From NCBI GenBank assembly GCA_018857735.1, contig JABMCL010001879.1, positions 270,001-334,000 of the forward strand: a DNA stretch of 64,000 nt, read 5' to 3'. This stretch comes from Alviniconcha marisindica. Its lineage: Eukaryota; Mollusca; Gastropoda; Provannidae. Numbering within the stretch: the stretch's first letter is position 1; the number at the start of each line of letters is the position of its first letter. A program made the translations under genes and the position numbers. Positions 45,501-63,295 of this stretch are shown in pieces. Under the pieces are notes generated by a model. That model had not been told where the DNA came from and searched no databases. It worked only from the letters and a program-made list of their open reading frames with translations.

Positions 45501-45886
45501 AAAGGTACATCTGTGAGTTTTGCCACCAGCGCTTTGCATGCGCTCCAACCCTCCGGCGCCACGTGCTTAGGGACCATGCCACAGACAAACAGTACACCTG
45601 CGAATTTTGCGGGGAGAGGTTCTGTGAGAAATTCAACTTGACAAAGCACATGTACGTCCACACAGGATCAGCTCGCTTCATGTGCGAGCAGTGTGGCAAA
45701 GCATTTCACTCCAGCTCAGAGTTCAAGAAACACACGTCAGTGCATGCAGAGAAACGTGAGTTTGTCTGCCAGGGGTGCGGGCAAGGGTACAAGCGCAAGG
45801 AACACCTCAAAAGACACCTCACCAAGTGTACGAAGGTCGTCCAGACTGATGTCCCGATGCAGGCAGATGGCTTTGATCCCGTATGA
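42560..45886 (+). CDS. C2H2 zinc-finger protein B, paralog of A (about 1108 aa)
   Basis: The ATG at 42560 (context CACCATGC) is chosen because it begins MHPKVMILVSRTHWHC, which lines up with protein A's MVLPEIVIVVSGTHWQC. The open frame extends 26 codons upstream only with a TTG. Residues 16-37 are the isolated N-terminal finger. Residues 40-690 are a long polar region with basic patches and an AT-hook-like GPKGGRPG. It also contains a run of 12-14-residue repeats (TNESRTELLTSN, TNENKTERLT and others) at about 43783-44000. Residues 700-1085 hold 13 fingers in one-to-one order with protein A, ending in CQGCGQGYKRKEHLKRH. Unlike protein A there is no acidic tail. Inferred nuclear DNA-binding regulator. 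TGA at 45884-45886. Confidence 0.92.
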   Translation: MHPKVMILVSRTHWHCISCRLVSQHVVSIDQHIKICHLNLLSPAATSSPAPPSECDQGSYSDGELYSASNTGVLIKTKKTFTDDLPTNFEQDEEASTSPGEISGKRRRTSKICEARNTRRKTLRKASPARYFADVSDSGPSSELSDFKDKTRAGTLSRSTTRGKQSKRGQSNFDASSKMDRVSSNTKQGKGQPRKKRKLPSVSSAEEDKADYEHLRQKEQRGRKAKPTKNEADTEGEHLHNHSKISRKVKQSTSEGTGDETLHKHTKRGPKGGRPGYVKKRTKATKSQLRSSIYDGTVKKPGLGGKPVKRTFEVSETEKKEMKECYVGIQKSVKTEVNRRDVEKAALSSQNADDHNHSRPVPQENPKVIVSDHASTGAQVCTDLQGTGHSSTNKISSELQTTYSTNDNRTDPLTLTENGPELLDTNENKTERLTTNESRTELLTSNKNRTEVLGENRRDVLATNELLTASDHRPELLVAGSENRFDVWGMNESRTGTSVNSVSEANGALTGSNMMLTYATLTGTPPQSENIHRQPSAYFPPPGVNVSFPSPSQDFLPHAVSISHYRGYEYPPSVPAVPQISAGAHQESVPKTGANLYAYRPNRTVANFSACAINDPTELLPSFGAANALHYHSGQCLSDSLQAENYGQVAAPKVTKVTGMSANENLETQEPEEWVKNKTRFSFTNPKPSLTVEQPSQIYECTVCQAKFSSAENLSCHVSKMDAHSDCVSQCKSCLRTFHSSHDLNLHVFGEHEKKKKPFCFECGEKFHSMETFERHLHRHLWNQDPVLLDMEFHACQICKADVVCKYAIIQKHYYNKHKVTTCLECFVRSELVVLSDSVSVKEHRQMHVNFCNICIRDFQSAESLQAHYQYHTNSRQEEDGKGHLCEKCRQWCPNKASVVLHHKEHKLQIMRDWRVEKWGIGITCVHCDKVLRNKRNLQRHIAQLHSSTRSYKFHCEFCGKGVDSKSNLKDHIALRHLGIKRYICEFCHQRFACAPTLRRHVLRDHATDKQYTCEFCGERFCEKFNLTKHMYVHTGSARFMCEQCGKAFHSSSEFKKHTSVHAEKREFVCQGCGQGYKRKEHLKRHLTKCTKVVQTDVPMQADGFDPV

Positions 45887-46300
45887 ATTATGTTGATTTT
45901 CACGCACAACATAACAGTGTAACAAACGTTTACCTCAAGAGCTGTTCAAACTGATGTTCAGATGCACACAGGTGGTTTTGCTCCTGCATGAATTATGTTG
46001 ATTTTCAAGCACAAACATCGCAACAAATATATCAGGTTTGTTCAGGTGCACGCAGGTGGTTTCAAGTTCATCCAGTATGAATGGTGCTTTTTTTTCAAGC
46101 AGAACAGCGTAACAAACATCTGGACATACATGTATGTGCCTGAGCAGTTCAGATAGGTGTTCAGATACACACAGGTGGTTTTGGTCCCACACGAGTGGTG
46201 TTTGTTTTTAAGCACCACACTAAAACATCTCACCATATGCACAAAACTTGTTCAGACTGGTGTTCAGATGCACGTAGCTGGTATTGACTCCTACTTACCC
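45839..46300 (+). repeat. Tandem repeat that starts in the last codons of gene B and spans its stop
   Basis: About four and a half units of roughly 90-110 bp. Unit 1 begins GTCCAGACTGATGTCCCGAT inside the CDS, contains the stop (GTATGAATTATGTTGATTTT) and ends near 45940. Unit 2 at 45943 repeats this as TTCAAACTGATGTTCAGATG and GCATGAATTATGTTGATTTT. Units 3-5 are more diverged. Confidence 0.88.
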
Positions 46301-46549
46301 CAGAAATGAGACTGGGTTAGATGGACATAGCACAGCATGAATCAGGATTGTATAACAGGCACAGTACAGTACAACGCAGCACAAAGCAATGCAATACCTT
46401 CTCCAACACCATACAAATGCGACACAATGTGTTCTTTTTAGGGAATAATTTCAGGATTGCCATAACAACATGTGCACCAAAGTTACATGATGTAAAGAGT
46501 TTTTGTTTGTTTTTTATTCATTCACTTGAAAAGCTTTGTGGCATCATGT

Positions 46550-46645
46550 GTCTACAGTTGACAATATGCTTGCGATGTGAAAAGTGCAGTCAGTGGTGTC
46601 TGAGCAGCGCCATAGTGGACAGGACAAACTTTGACAGGAACAACA
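46550..46645 (+). pseudogene. Decayed fragment of zinc-finger gene B
   Basis: Translated, it reads RCEKCSQWCLSSAIVD, matching gene B's CEKCRQWCPNKASVV (coded at about 45217-45262). The DNA matches at about four positions in five over 45 bp (TGTGAAAARTGCAGKCAGTG). No other finger is preserved around it. Confidence 0.55.
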
Positions 46646-47325
46646 TTGTGAGTGGTGTCATTTTAAATCTACCAGAGCGTATCCAAATAGTTTTACTATG
46701 GGACTGAATCATATTATATAATATGCGTGCATGTGCTTGTCAAAGATGATGTATAGTTAATGTATTTTTTTTGTATGAAAGAAGACCACCTTCGACTTTT
46801 TGAAGATTTTGTTATGTTGGGGGGGGGGGGGGGAGTAGAAGATGCCCTCTTGATGGTTTATTATAATGGATGTGTTTGTGTTCTTGACCTTATTTGTTTA
46901 ATTTCATGAGGGCAGTTTTGTTACTAATACATATCTGCAAGGGTTGAATGGCAGAATGGATTTTTGATCATGTGTGCAATTATGATCAATATTAATATTT
47001 TATGTACTTGAATTAAATGCTGTCAGTGATTGTCAAATTGTAATAGGATTTCAGTGCAATCATCCGCTCTGTGTGTATGTGTGTGTGTGTGTACATGTGT
47101 GTGTGTGTGTGGGGGGGGAGGGGGGGTGTAGCTGATCCCATGTTGTGTCTGGCGCCCTGTATCCTTGGCGTCATGATCTAGGCCGGCATGTATGGCACAA
47201 GTGTCGATTATGTCACAAGCCAGCCCTTTTTCTTTTCTTTTTACTAGTGGTAAATCTGTGCAGCAACCCTAAAGCACTCAATTTCGAAGCCAACAACAAC
47301 AACAAAAAAGGTCTTCTTTCCACAG
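46646..47325. other. Intergenic, simple repeats
   Basis: Poly-G at 46820-46835 and a GT/G tract at 47071-47128. Nothing else recognised. Confidence 0.5.
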
Positions 47326-47329
47326 ATAA

Positions 47330-47820
47330 TGATACGACCACAGCCACGTTCGTGGGGTATCCCACAGTCTCGGTGTTCGTAGGGTAGCCCACCACCACGG
47401 TGTTCGTATGGTATCCCACGACCACGGTGTTCGCCGTTAGGGTAACCCACGGCCACAGTGTTCGTAGGGTATCCCAAGCCCCGGTGTTCGCCGTTAGGGT
47501 AACCCACTGCCCCGGTGTTCGCCGTTAGGGTATCCCACAGCCACGGTGTTTGTAGGGTATCCCACGGCCCTGGGTTCGCCGTTAGGGTATCTCACAGCCA
47601 CGGTGTTGGTAGGGTATCCCACAGTCACGATGTTCGTAGGGTAGCCCACGGTCACGGTGTTCGTAGGGTATTCCACGACCACGGTGTTGGCCGTTAGGGT
47701 AACCCACGGCCACAGTGTTCGTAGAGTATCTTACGGCCACGGTGTTCGCCGTTAGGGTAACCCACGGCCACAGTGTTCGTAGGGTAACCCACGGCCACGG
47801 TGTTACGGTAGGGCCGTGAG
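47330..47820. repeat. Minisatellite with TTAGGGTA-containing units
   Basis: Units of about 25-50 bp combine GGCCACGGTGTTCGTAGGGT, ATCCCACGG and TTCGCCGTTAGGGTAACCCA in varying order, about 20 subunits. The TTAGGGTAACCC string resembles telomere repeat but occurs once per unit, so it is not a telomere. Confidence 0.93.
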
Positions 47821-48093
47821 CTGTTGTGTTACAGGGCCGCAGTGACAGTAATGACACTGAGGCTTGTCGAGCTGTTCCACTATAAGAGGAAACTAGACTA
47901 CATGAACCTGTTGCATAAGCGGAAACTAGACTACATGAACAGAAACACAAGAGATGTGAATCAGTTACTGCCAGAGAATAACGGAAATTCAAATCAATCA
48001 ATCAGTCAATATTTTATTTTATGTCTGTTCACATCGAGGTGATATTAGACACACACACACACACAAAAAAATATATATATATATAATTATTAT

Positions 48094-48885
48094 TTATACT
48101 AATTTTCCCACAGGACTATGAATAATCGTTTTGACAATATTAGTGATAACATCAGTATTACTATGATACAAAATATCTCTTACATTGTTGTAAGCATTTA
48201 AGTCATATCCATTTTTCTGAAATAACTCTGTAGTGATAGGACATTCAAGCAGTATGTGTTTAACAGGTAAGATATTTTTACATACGCATGTCACATTCTG
48301 TGAATATTTAGTGTTCCATAAATTTAAACGTAATTTGTATATTACTCTTGCTAAATATCTAGAACAAGAAGGTATCGCAGATTTACTTTTTTCAATTTGT
48401 TTATATACAGTCTTCTTAAGTAGTGAATTAATCTCATGAGATGAGAGTAGTAGGTTATTGGATGATATTTTAGACATGTTTTTCATTGCACCTTGTTTAG
48501 CTAATTTGTCTGGTATTTCGTTCCAATACAGACCACAATGAGACGGTACCCAACAAAACTCAATCCCAATACCCTTGTACATGATACATGTATTAAATAC
48601 TTTACTTCATAAAATATATCCCCTCTCATTTTACAGTTCCAGTTTTTCAATGCACAGAGAACTGATTTTGAGTCAACACAGATCACAAAATTATATATTG
48701 CTAACTGAATACTGCATATGTAGTTTAATGCCATTAATATTGCATATAACTCAGCTGTAAATATGGAAAAACCCTTCCCTAAGTAAAAATATTTTTGCAC
48801 TTTTAAATCAGGAATAACGAATCCTGCTCCACTGTCTGAGTCCAGAACGGAACCATCAGTAAAAATCTTAATATGAACATTATAT
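48094..48885 (-). mobile_element. 5'-truncated non-LTR retrotransposon, RNase H domain
   Basis: On the - strand one frame reads KIFTDGSVLDSDSGAGFVIP, then FSIFTAELYAILMALNYI and FVICVDSKSVLCALKNW: the first three RNase H acidic positions (D of TDGS, E of TAEL, D of VDSKS). A second frame continues with WVPSHCGLYWNEIPDKLAKQ, carrying the H and final D, and about 100 more residues to a stop near 48094. The frame change near 48580 is a disabling shift. No reverse transcriptase precedes it: the element is cut at about 48885, where an A/T palindrome begins. An RNase H in this position points to the I-type non-LTR group. The 3' end runs into TTGATTGATTGATT-type repeats. Confidence 0.85.
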
Positions 48886-49610
48886 TATAATAAATATAAT
48901 ATATATTATATTTATATTATTATAAATATTATAATAAACGGAAATTCATTTAAAGCGCAAGAGAAACAAACGAAACCGAGTAGACAGTCCGAAGACTGAG
49001 GTGGGATGGCGTGAAGACGATCTAGACAGAGAAATGTGTTTGTGGCTGTGCATGTGTCTGTGATGAGTGTGTCAAATTGTTAATGCATATCTATGTGGCA
49101 CATAAACTGAACTACACGAAGAGTAACCAAACTCACAAGAACATTTTGTTTTTGTTATTTTAGTACACGGAAGAGACATACGCTCGTGAGCAACCGGCAG
49201 TGTATTTAGGCTATACATATTTCAGTGTTTTCAGCAAAGTCTGTGCTCGTGATAATGGCAGTGACTGAGTTGTGCATGTAGGCTATATCATGTGAAGCCT
49301 AACGAATAAACAAGCTAAAACGCAGTGGTTGAAACTTAGCCTATAGGTTATTGCTACTGAGATGTCGTAAACACTTAAATTTAATACTGAATCGGTTTAT
49401 CCTCAGAGGGAAAGGTCGAGTTTCTGCCCTCTTTGCACTTGTCAGCGTGTGTGTGCACGCAGCCTTCGTAACTTGACCAGTGCGGTCGGAATGTGCGACG
49501 CGCCGCCGCGTGTGCGCGCGTGTCATTGTACTATGTGTCAGTGTGAACCCGCTTACGCCAGTGTGCGAGGGGTAAGTCAGTGATGACAGGGAAGTTCATT
49601 GTGGCGGCAT
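48886..49610. other. Intergenic, no recognisable gene
   Basis: Starts with an A/T palindrome (48886-48940). Otherwise unique-looking sequence; the CGCGCCGCCGCG patch at about 49498-49510 is only a short GC-rich patch. Confidence 0.45.
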
Positions 49611-49623
49611 GATGACTGAGACT

Positions 49624-49624
<1 letters not shown>

Positions 49625-49699
<75 letters not shown>

Positions 49700-49897
49700 T
49701 CCCCCCCCCCCCCCCCCCCCTCTCTCTCTTTCTCTGCAAAGTTCATAATTCAATCACACTGTCATTGTCAGCACATTGTCGTTAGTTTGTTGGCTTTCTT
49801 GCTCATAGGCACAATTACAGCATGTACTGTGAGGTGGTAGGTCATCCACCCGCACCCCTTCATGAGGGGCAATGGCCTAAATTTGATGTCGTATCCG

Positions 49898-49970
<73 letters not shown>
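49625..49970. repeat. (CT)n, poly-C and (CT)n tracts
   Basis: (CT)n at 49629-49696, poly-C at 49701-49720 and a second (CT)n at 49900-49968. Confidence 0.96.
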
Positions 49971-49973
<3 letters not shown>

Positions 49974-50335
49974 AGCTGTGGGCTAATATTTATGTGGCCC
50001 AGCCAGTCCCTACTGAAACTCGTCATCCTGACTTCACTACATATAGCTGCATAGACCCTAATGGTACAGAAATATAGCCTATACCGGTATTCCAATGGCA
50101 TACCGGACAGACATTTTGTCCAAGCGCTTTTACGCCGCCGGAAGCAGAGCAGTCCGGCAGCCGACATACTGACACTACTGCCAGCATCGTGAGCTTCGCG
50201 ACTCATGTCTCTCGTGGTCCGGCCGGTTACCCCCGGATTGACGTACTCCAGGCGATCACACTCACGCAAACACACCTCTGACACGCATGTATACACCGTC
50301 TCTAGCACTGAATTTGTGAAACGACACTCAATGAG

Positions 50336-51045
50336 CAAACTCCAAGCACTGGGTTTACATCCTTCCCGCAAAGAGGATGGGTGCCGGAAAGCGAGGCTTG
50401 GAGTTCGGAGGAAGGGTACTGGAAAGCGAGGCTTGGAATCATTGGAGGAAGGGTGCATGAAAGCGAGGCTTGGAGTTCACGGGGGAAGGGTGCCGGAAAG
50501 CGAGGCGTGGAGTTCACGGGGGAAGGGTGCCGGAAAGCGAGGCTTGGAGTTCATGGGGCGGGGAAGGGTGTCGGAAAGCGAGGCTTGGAGTTCACGGGGG
50601 AAGGGTGCCGCAAAGCGAGGCTTGAAGTTCATGGGGGAAGGGTGCCGGAAAGCGAGGATTGGAGTTGATGGGCAAGGGTGCCGGAAAGCGAGGTTTGGAG
50701 TTGGGGAAGGGTGCCGGAAAGCCGAGGCTTGGGGTTGGAGAAGGGTGCCGGAAAGCGAGGTTTGGAGTTGGGAAAGGGTGCCGGAAAGCGAGGCTTGGGT
50801 TGGGGAAGGTGCCGGAAAGCGAAGCTTGGAGTTCGGAGGAAGGGTGCCGGAAAGCGAGGCTTGGAGTTGGGGAAGGGTGCCGGAAAGCGAGGTTTGGAGT
50901 TCATGGGGGAATTGTGCCGGAAAGCGAGGTTTGGATTTGGGGGAAGGGTGCCGGAAAGCGAAGCTTGGAGTTGGGGGAAGGGTGTCGGAAAGCGAGGCTT
51001 GGAGTTCATGGGGGAAGGGTACCGAAAAACGAAGCTACAAAATGA
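50336..51045 (-). repeat. Minisatellite built from the terminal sequence of the 440-bp element
   Basis: It starts CAAACTCCAAGCACTGGGTT, the outer end of the element's right arm. From about 50378 it consists of about 20 units of 28-36 bp with GGGTGCCGGAAAGCGAGGCT and TGGAGTT. That unit is the reverse complement of the element's left end (AGCTTCGCTTTCCGGCACC, CTCCAAACTC). The element's ends have therefore been amplified while its middle is gone. ORFs through it are repeat artefacts. Confidence 0.85.
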
Positions 51046-51681
51046 CACTTAAACGACACTTTAAAAAAAAAAAAAAAAAAACATACACGCACACACTGAC
51101 AAAAAAACGGTACGCACGCACGCACGCACACACGATGTCTGAGACACTTGTGTTCGGTAACTCGGTGAAGAACACAAGCAGCCGGGTAGGCCTATCGCCG
51201 AGAAGCTAAAGTAATTTTTGTGTTTCCTTTCGTAGGAAATGTACTAACTTTGTTTTGTTTGTGTGTGCGTGCGTGCGTGCGTACGTGCGTGCGTTCGTGT
51301 GTGAGTGAGTGTGTGAGTGCATGCGTGCGAGAGAGTGTGTGTGTGCGTGCATGCGTGCGTCTGTGTGTGGCTGTTTTACTTCTCAGTCATGAAGTCAGAT
51401 TTGCGCTTGTGTCCGGGATGATCCTGACGGCCTGTCAGTGCATGACGACCGTACTTATTCACGGCAGCCGCATGCTGTAATTTAGTTCCTCTCAGTCTTT
51501 TCGGCGTGTATAGGACCACTGAGGCTCACAGGGAACTTTGTCGGTGCAACAGTGGAGTCTTTAAAGTTACTAGTGTAACTACCAGTCAAAAGATTAGTCT
51601 CTTTACGGTTTTCTTGTTTGCGACTTTAACTGCCTACCAAGAGCACAATTCCATTTTTGTATGCAAGCCAATTAGTTTTGC

Positions 51682-51915
51682 GGCCACCCCTGTGGCCTAG
51701 CGGTAAGGCGTTAGGCTGGTAAGCAGAGGGACCTCGGCGGTTCGAATCCGCTTCAGCTCTCCTTTCTCTTCAAAGTTGTGGTCTGTGGACACTGTCTTGT
51801 GACTTTTTCCCTCACAAGTATAAAACATTAAAATGGCTTTCATCGCTGCCCACCTTAATGCAGAAGTCATTCTGGTGGTGACAGTGCAGCGATAGGTATA
51901 TAATCTCCCTCCCCC
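51682..51915 (+). mobile_element. tRNA-derived SINE, copy 1
   Basis: A-box TGGCCTAGCGG at 51693-51703 and B-box GGTTCGAATCC at 51739-51749, followed by a body shared with 54115-54280 (CATTAAAATGGCTTTCATCG, CTGCCCACCTTAATGCAG, GCGATAGGTATA). Both promoter boxes match the Pol III consensus. The head is tRNA-like but does not form a complete functional tRNA as read here. Confidence 0.9.
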
Positions 51916-51949
51916 TCCCTCTTTCCCACCTCCATACTCCATCCCCCCG

Positions 51950-52513
51950 TCTTTATCTCCGCGCGGCTGTCCACCGACGCGGTCAGCGCCCTGCGAAAGG
52001 TTCGGGTACTTATCACACTCCGAGCATCGCTTTCCGGCACCCTCCTCCAAACTCTGCCAGATTTAGTTACGCCACTGAAGGGGTACTCTTTTATCTCTGC
52101 GCAGCTGTCCAGCGACGAAAAACTGCTCGTTAACTGACAGTTTTGTGGACCCTATGGCGTAACTAAATACAGCAGTGGTTGAAGGAAGGATGTCGTAAAC
52201 CAATGCTTGGAGTTTGGGTACTGATAAGACTGTGGAAGCACGCACGTAAGCATGAGGCGCATCCACCCCGGGTAAAAAAAAAAAGAGTTCCGTCTCGATT
52301 CAAACGATTTTGGTTTTATTTCAGCTGGATTAAGCAACATGGTCAGTTATAAAACAAACATCTGATAACATTTGAGTTGTTTGTAACAAACTTACTACTG
52401 TTTGAGCATCAACAAAAAACTGCTCGTTAGTTGACAGTTTTCTGGACCCTATGGCGTAACTAAATACGGCAGTGGTTGAAGGAAGGATGTCGTAAACCAG
52501 TGCTTGGAGTTTG
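51950..52513 (+). mobile_element. 440-bp element, copy 3, with a smaller copy nested inside
   Basis: The outer copy is truncated on the left (starts near GTCTTTATCTCC) and ends GCTTGGAGTTTG at 52513. At 52014-52216 it is interrupted by a 203-bp internally deleted copy that has both ends (CACACTCCGAGC ... GGAGTTTG). The nested copy is bordered by GGTACTTAT (52005-52013) and GGTACTGAT (52217-52225), a 9-bp duplication with one mismatch. Confidence 0.85.
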
Positions 52514-53467
<954 letters not shown>

Positions 53468-53735
53468 GTTCAGTTCAGATGAGTTCAAGATTATGCGCTC
53501 GGAAAAGCCTATATTGTGCACTCAAACCAGTCTCTCAGAAGTTTTCCCAACAATGTCTTTGAAACAGTTCCAATGCACGGTTCGTCTGATTGACGATGTC
53601 CCTCTCTCGTCATTTCAAGGAAGATCGACCAGTGTTTCCTCGGTATGGTGTCCTTGGCCTTGTGCTCGCAGGTAGTGTCTCAAGTTCCTCAACACTTCAG
53701 ATCTTCCGAGACGCAAGCCATTTCTGATATATGGA
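53468..53735 (+). repeat. Dispersed repeat family C, copy 2
   Basis: The counterpart of 1160-1435, with the same landmarks in the same order. It runs into a (TA)n tract at 53745-53818. Confidence 0.7.
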
Positions 53736-53742
53736 TACATCA

Positions 53743-53744
<2 letters not shown>

Positions 53745-53818
<74 letters not shown>
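53745..53818. repeat. (TA)n microsatellite
   Basis: Two TA runs joined at a TATTATA break. Strongly self-complementary and prone to cruciform formation. Confidence 0.97.
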
Positions 53819-53819
<1 letters not shown>

Positions 53820-54057
53820 TGTTCGGTAATTTCCATTCATCCCGGCCGCCTGTCTAAGGTAGTACATCCATAGGAGTGTTTGAACTTGAGGTGGATGTTG
53901 AATACTGACACTGATGCCAGTCTGGGATTACCATTCCACTTTCTGTAGCAAGCTCATTGAATCTGTGAGGATGATGGCATGTGTGTTCTGAGTCACCTCT
54001 TGAGGCAATCCAGTGGCGGAGGGCATGCGTGACTGCTTCCATCGCCATTGTTAAAGC

Positions 54058-54362
54058 TGGAGGCTGAGCGGTAAAGCGTTAGGCTGGTAAGCGGAAGGAC
54101 TTCGGTTCGACACCGCTTCGGCTCTCCTTTCTCTTCAGAAAGGTTGTGGTTTGTGGACACCGTCTTGTGACTTTGTCCATCACTTCCTACTGAAACATTA
54201 AAATGGCTCTCATCGCTGCCCATCTTAATGCAGGAATCATTCTGGTGGTGACAGTGTAGCGATAGGTATATATCTCCCTCTTCCTCATCCCCCCCCCCCC
54301 CCCCCCCCCCCCCCCGTCCCTAATAAGCCTCATGGTTTCTGTGGACGTTAAGCACCATGTTT
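54058..54362 (+). mobile_element. tRNA-derived SINE, copy 2, with 3' tail
   Basis: Diverged A-box at about 54059-54071, B-box GGTTCGACACC at 54104-54114, and the same body as copy 1. A poly-C run at 54290-54315 precedes CCCTAATAAGCCTCATGG and GTGGACGTTAAGCACC, which I take as the element's 3' tail. The tail recurs at 7800 and 55170. Confidence 0.85.
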
Positions 54363-55169
54363 AAGGCTGCACTGTCTTCATGGATCGCGGTCGCACCTTG
54401 CTTGACAGCGAAGCCCCACGGCCCTCCCTGACTGTTCCTTGGTCAGTGACTGAGCCATAAGTGTACGCTATGAGATCTTGCGTTTTTTTGTTTTCTTGAA
54501 TGAAGAGTTTGATCTTTGACTCGATTTTTGTTTTTGTCGTTTTTCTTGCCTGCCGGCCATTCTTTACAGTGCCCGGCTTTTCCAAGTTTTCTCAGTTGCA
54601 GAAACATGATGTCTCACAGCGAGACGCCGGCATCAGTTTGGGTACGTTTCCTACTCCTCGGTTGGCTTGAGGTTTGACCCATTCAAGTCTGCATCACTCT
54701 GGCCTTTGTGTCTTTCACGGCTAACTTCATGGCGAGAGTGGGTTGTGGAGATTTTTTGCCGACTCCTCAGTCGATGAGCTCTGGCACAACCGGCAACCGG
54801 CAACCGGCAACCGGCGCGCAATGTACGCCTAAAGCTGAGTCATTCACCGCCAAAGACTCGATCGGCATAGGCTAACTGCAGACAAAACCGTGTTAATGTG
54901 ACACTGATTAGCCATCAAATCCGGGCGCAAGGAAGGCTAACCATGACTGAATCACCGCCAGTAGTCCGCAGGGCGGTCGTAATGACACGTATGACTGAAG
55001 GAGCACACGCGGCGGCGGATTGGCCGGAAAAACTGACAGTGGAAGGACAGCCGGCTCTAAGGCATTGAGAGAAATTACGTTTTTTCTGACTGGCTGAAGT
55101 GATACTTAATGTCCTCAGATGTCAGTTGACTATGATATTAGGGACAAGTTGTGACCAATGCCGAAGCAC
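54363..55169. other. Intergenic, no recognisable gene
   Basis: A short CCGGCAA triplication occurs at 54793-54815. Nothing else recognised. Confidence 0.45.
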
Positions 55170-55275
55170 GGTTCAATAATTCTTTACGTCCACGGAATCC
55201 AGAAGGCTCGTTAGACGGACAGCCCAGGACGGCCACCTCGACTCTCACACAGCTCCTGAACTATGAACGTTTTTT
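55170..55275 (-). repeat. SINE 3'-tail-type fragment
   Basis: The TTTACGTCCACGGAATCC, GGACGGCCACCTCGACTC and ACACAGCTCCTGAAC landmarks match 7811-7915. Confidence 0.65.
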
Positions 55276-56275
55276 CCTGTACGGATACCGCTAAATAGTA
55301 CACCCCGCGCTTGTCAGTTCAGACTAAATGATTGCTGAACTTCCGACAGTGACGAAGTTACTACTCGGCACCAGCGAAAACCCAGCGTGGCTCAAGTCTC
55401 GGTTGTTTTTACGGCAGAACCTGAGGCTGGAGCTCAGTGTGTGAAAGTCGAGGAGTGACGCCGTCCCGCTGGGCTCCCCGGCGGCGTCCCTATGACATGA
55501 TAAACCTACGCGGTTTCTCAGTGTGGACGTAAATGCAACACTTCACAACCGTACAGTCGCGGTCCCCCCCCCCCCCCCCCCCCTGATTTTACTATATTTT
55601 TAATATGTCCGTGGCTTGGCTATTAACTGACTTTTACTAGGCCTAGTCAGTGTTCCGGGCTTAGCCTGCTATCAGTCGAATCAGTCATGTAGTACTGAAT
55701 TTCATGCAACTTACTTTGTCTACACTCTCTCCGACGGTGTGCCTCACTGAGTCTGGCACCGAGTTATCGGCGTGGGTCTAAACCGGGCAACGGTTGTCAA
55801 ACACTGTCGGTCCCAGCTCAGACTGAAGAGCCGCGGAACATCCGGCAGTCCTACTGACGCTCAATGATGGCGTTCCGGTCGATCCGGCGGCTGTGACCGC
55901 TGCCGATGAACCTATACTGACTGATTTGGCTGTGACTGCGCGAACCCGGGCTGCGGCAGTGAAGAGCGCATATGTGATTTACCGAGTGGTAATCCTGTAC
56001 TCGACTGGCCCGCGTGTGTTTGATTCTCTGTGTCAAGTTAGTGCTCACGCGTTTTGTTTTTCTGTCCCTCCCTTGTTTGAACATGTTTTTTTGCTCCCGA
56101 ATAAACCTAAATGTGTCGTCTGCTACGGATCACATGCCGATCGAAACAGTTTTGATACAAGAATAACAAGTACACATAGCCACAGAAATATATGTCAAGA
56201 CTGACAACTGGGGATTTAAACCCAACAGTTCTGGGTTCTTTTTTATAAACGCCTTGCAAAATATGACCAAATGTG
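55276..56275. other. Intergenic, no recognisable gene
   Basis: A poly-C run at 55566-55582. Moderately GC-rich at 55780-55960. No coding similarity. Confidence 0.45.
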
Positions 56276-63193
<6,918 letters not shown>

Positions 63194-63295
63194 CCTGTAA
63201 AAAAGAAGAAGATCAAGAGAGAAATCAAGATTTTGGAAAACCTCAGAGGTGGCACAAATGTCATCACCCTTCTTGCAATTGTCAAAGACCCAGTG
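63194..63295 (+). CDS. CSNK2A1: CK2 alpha exon: basic helix C
   Basis: The exon reads [20 protein letters not shown] then [14 protein letters not shown]. The lysine cluster is the CK2 hallmark in helix C (acidic-substrate recognition and nuclear targeting). The Glu of REIKILENL pairs with the catalytic lysine. Phase 0 on both sides (TTTCAG at 63188-63193, GTAGGT at 63296). The following exons, with the catalytic loop, are outside the window. Confidence 0.97.

Noticed and set aside
47330..47820. Internal telomere repeat
   Set aside because: TTAGGGTA occurs once per longer unit together with unrelated sequence, so the array is not (TTAGGG)n.
50205..51209. 334-aa ORF with GKRGLE repeats
   Set aside because: The frame follows a minisatellite derived from a transposon end; no independent coding evidence.
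51682..51765. Functional tRNA gene
   Set aside because: A and B boxes are good, but it is followed by a SINE body shared with 54058-54280, so it is a SINE head.
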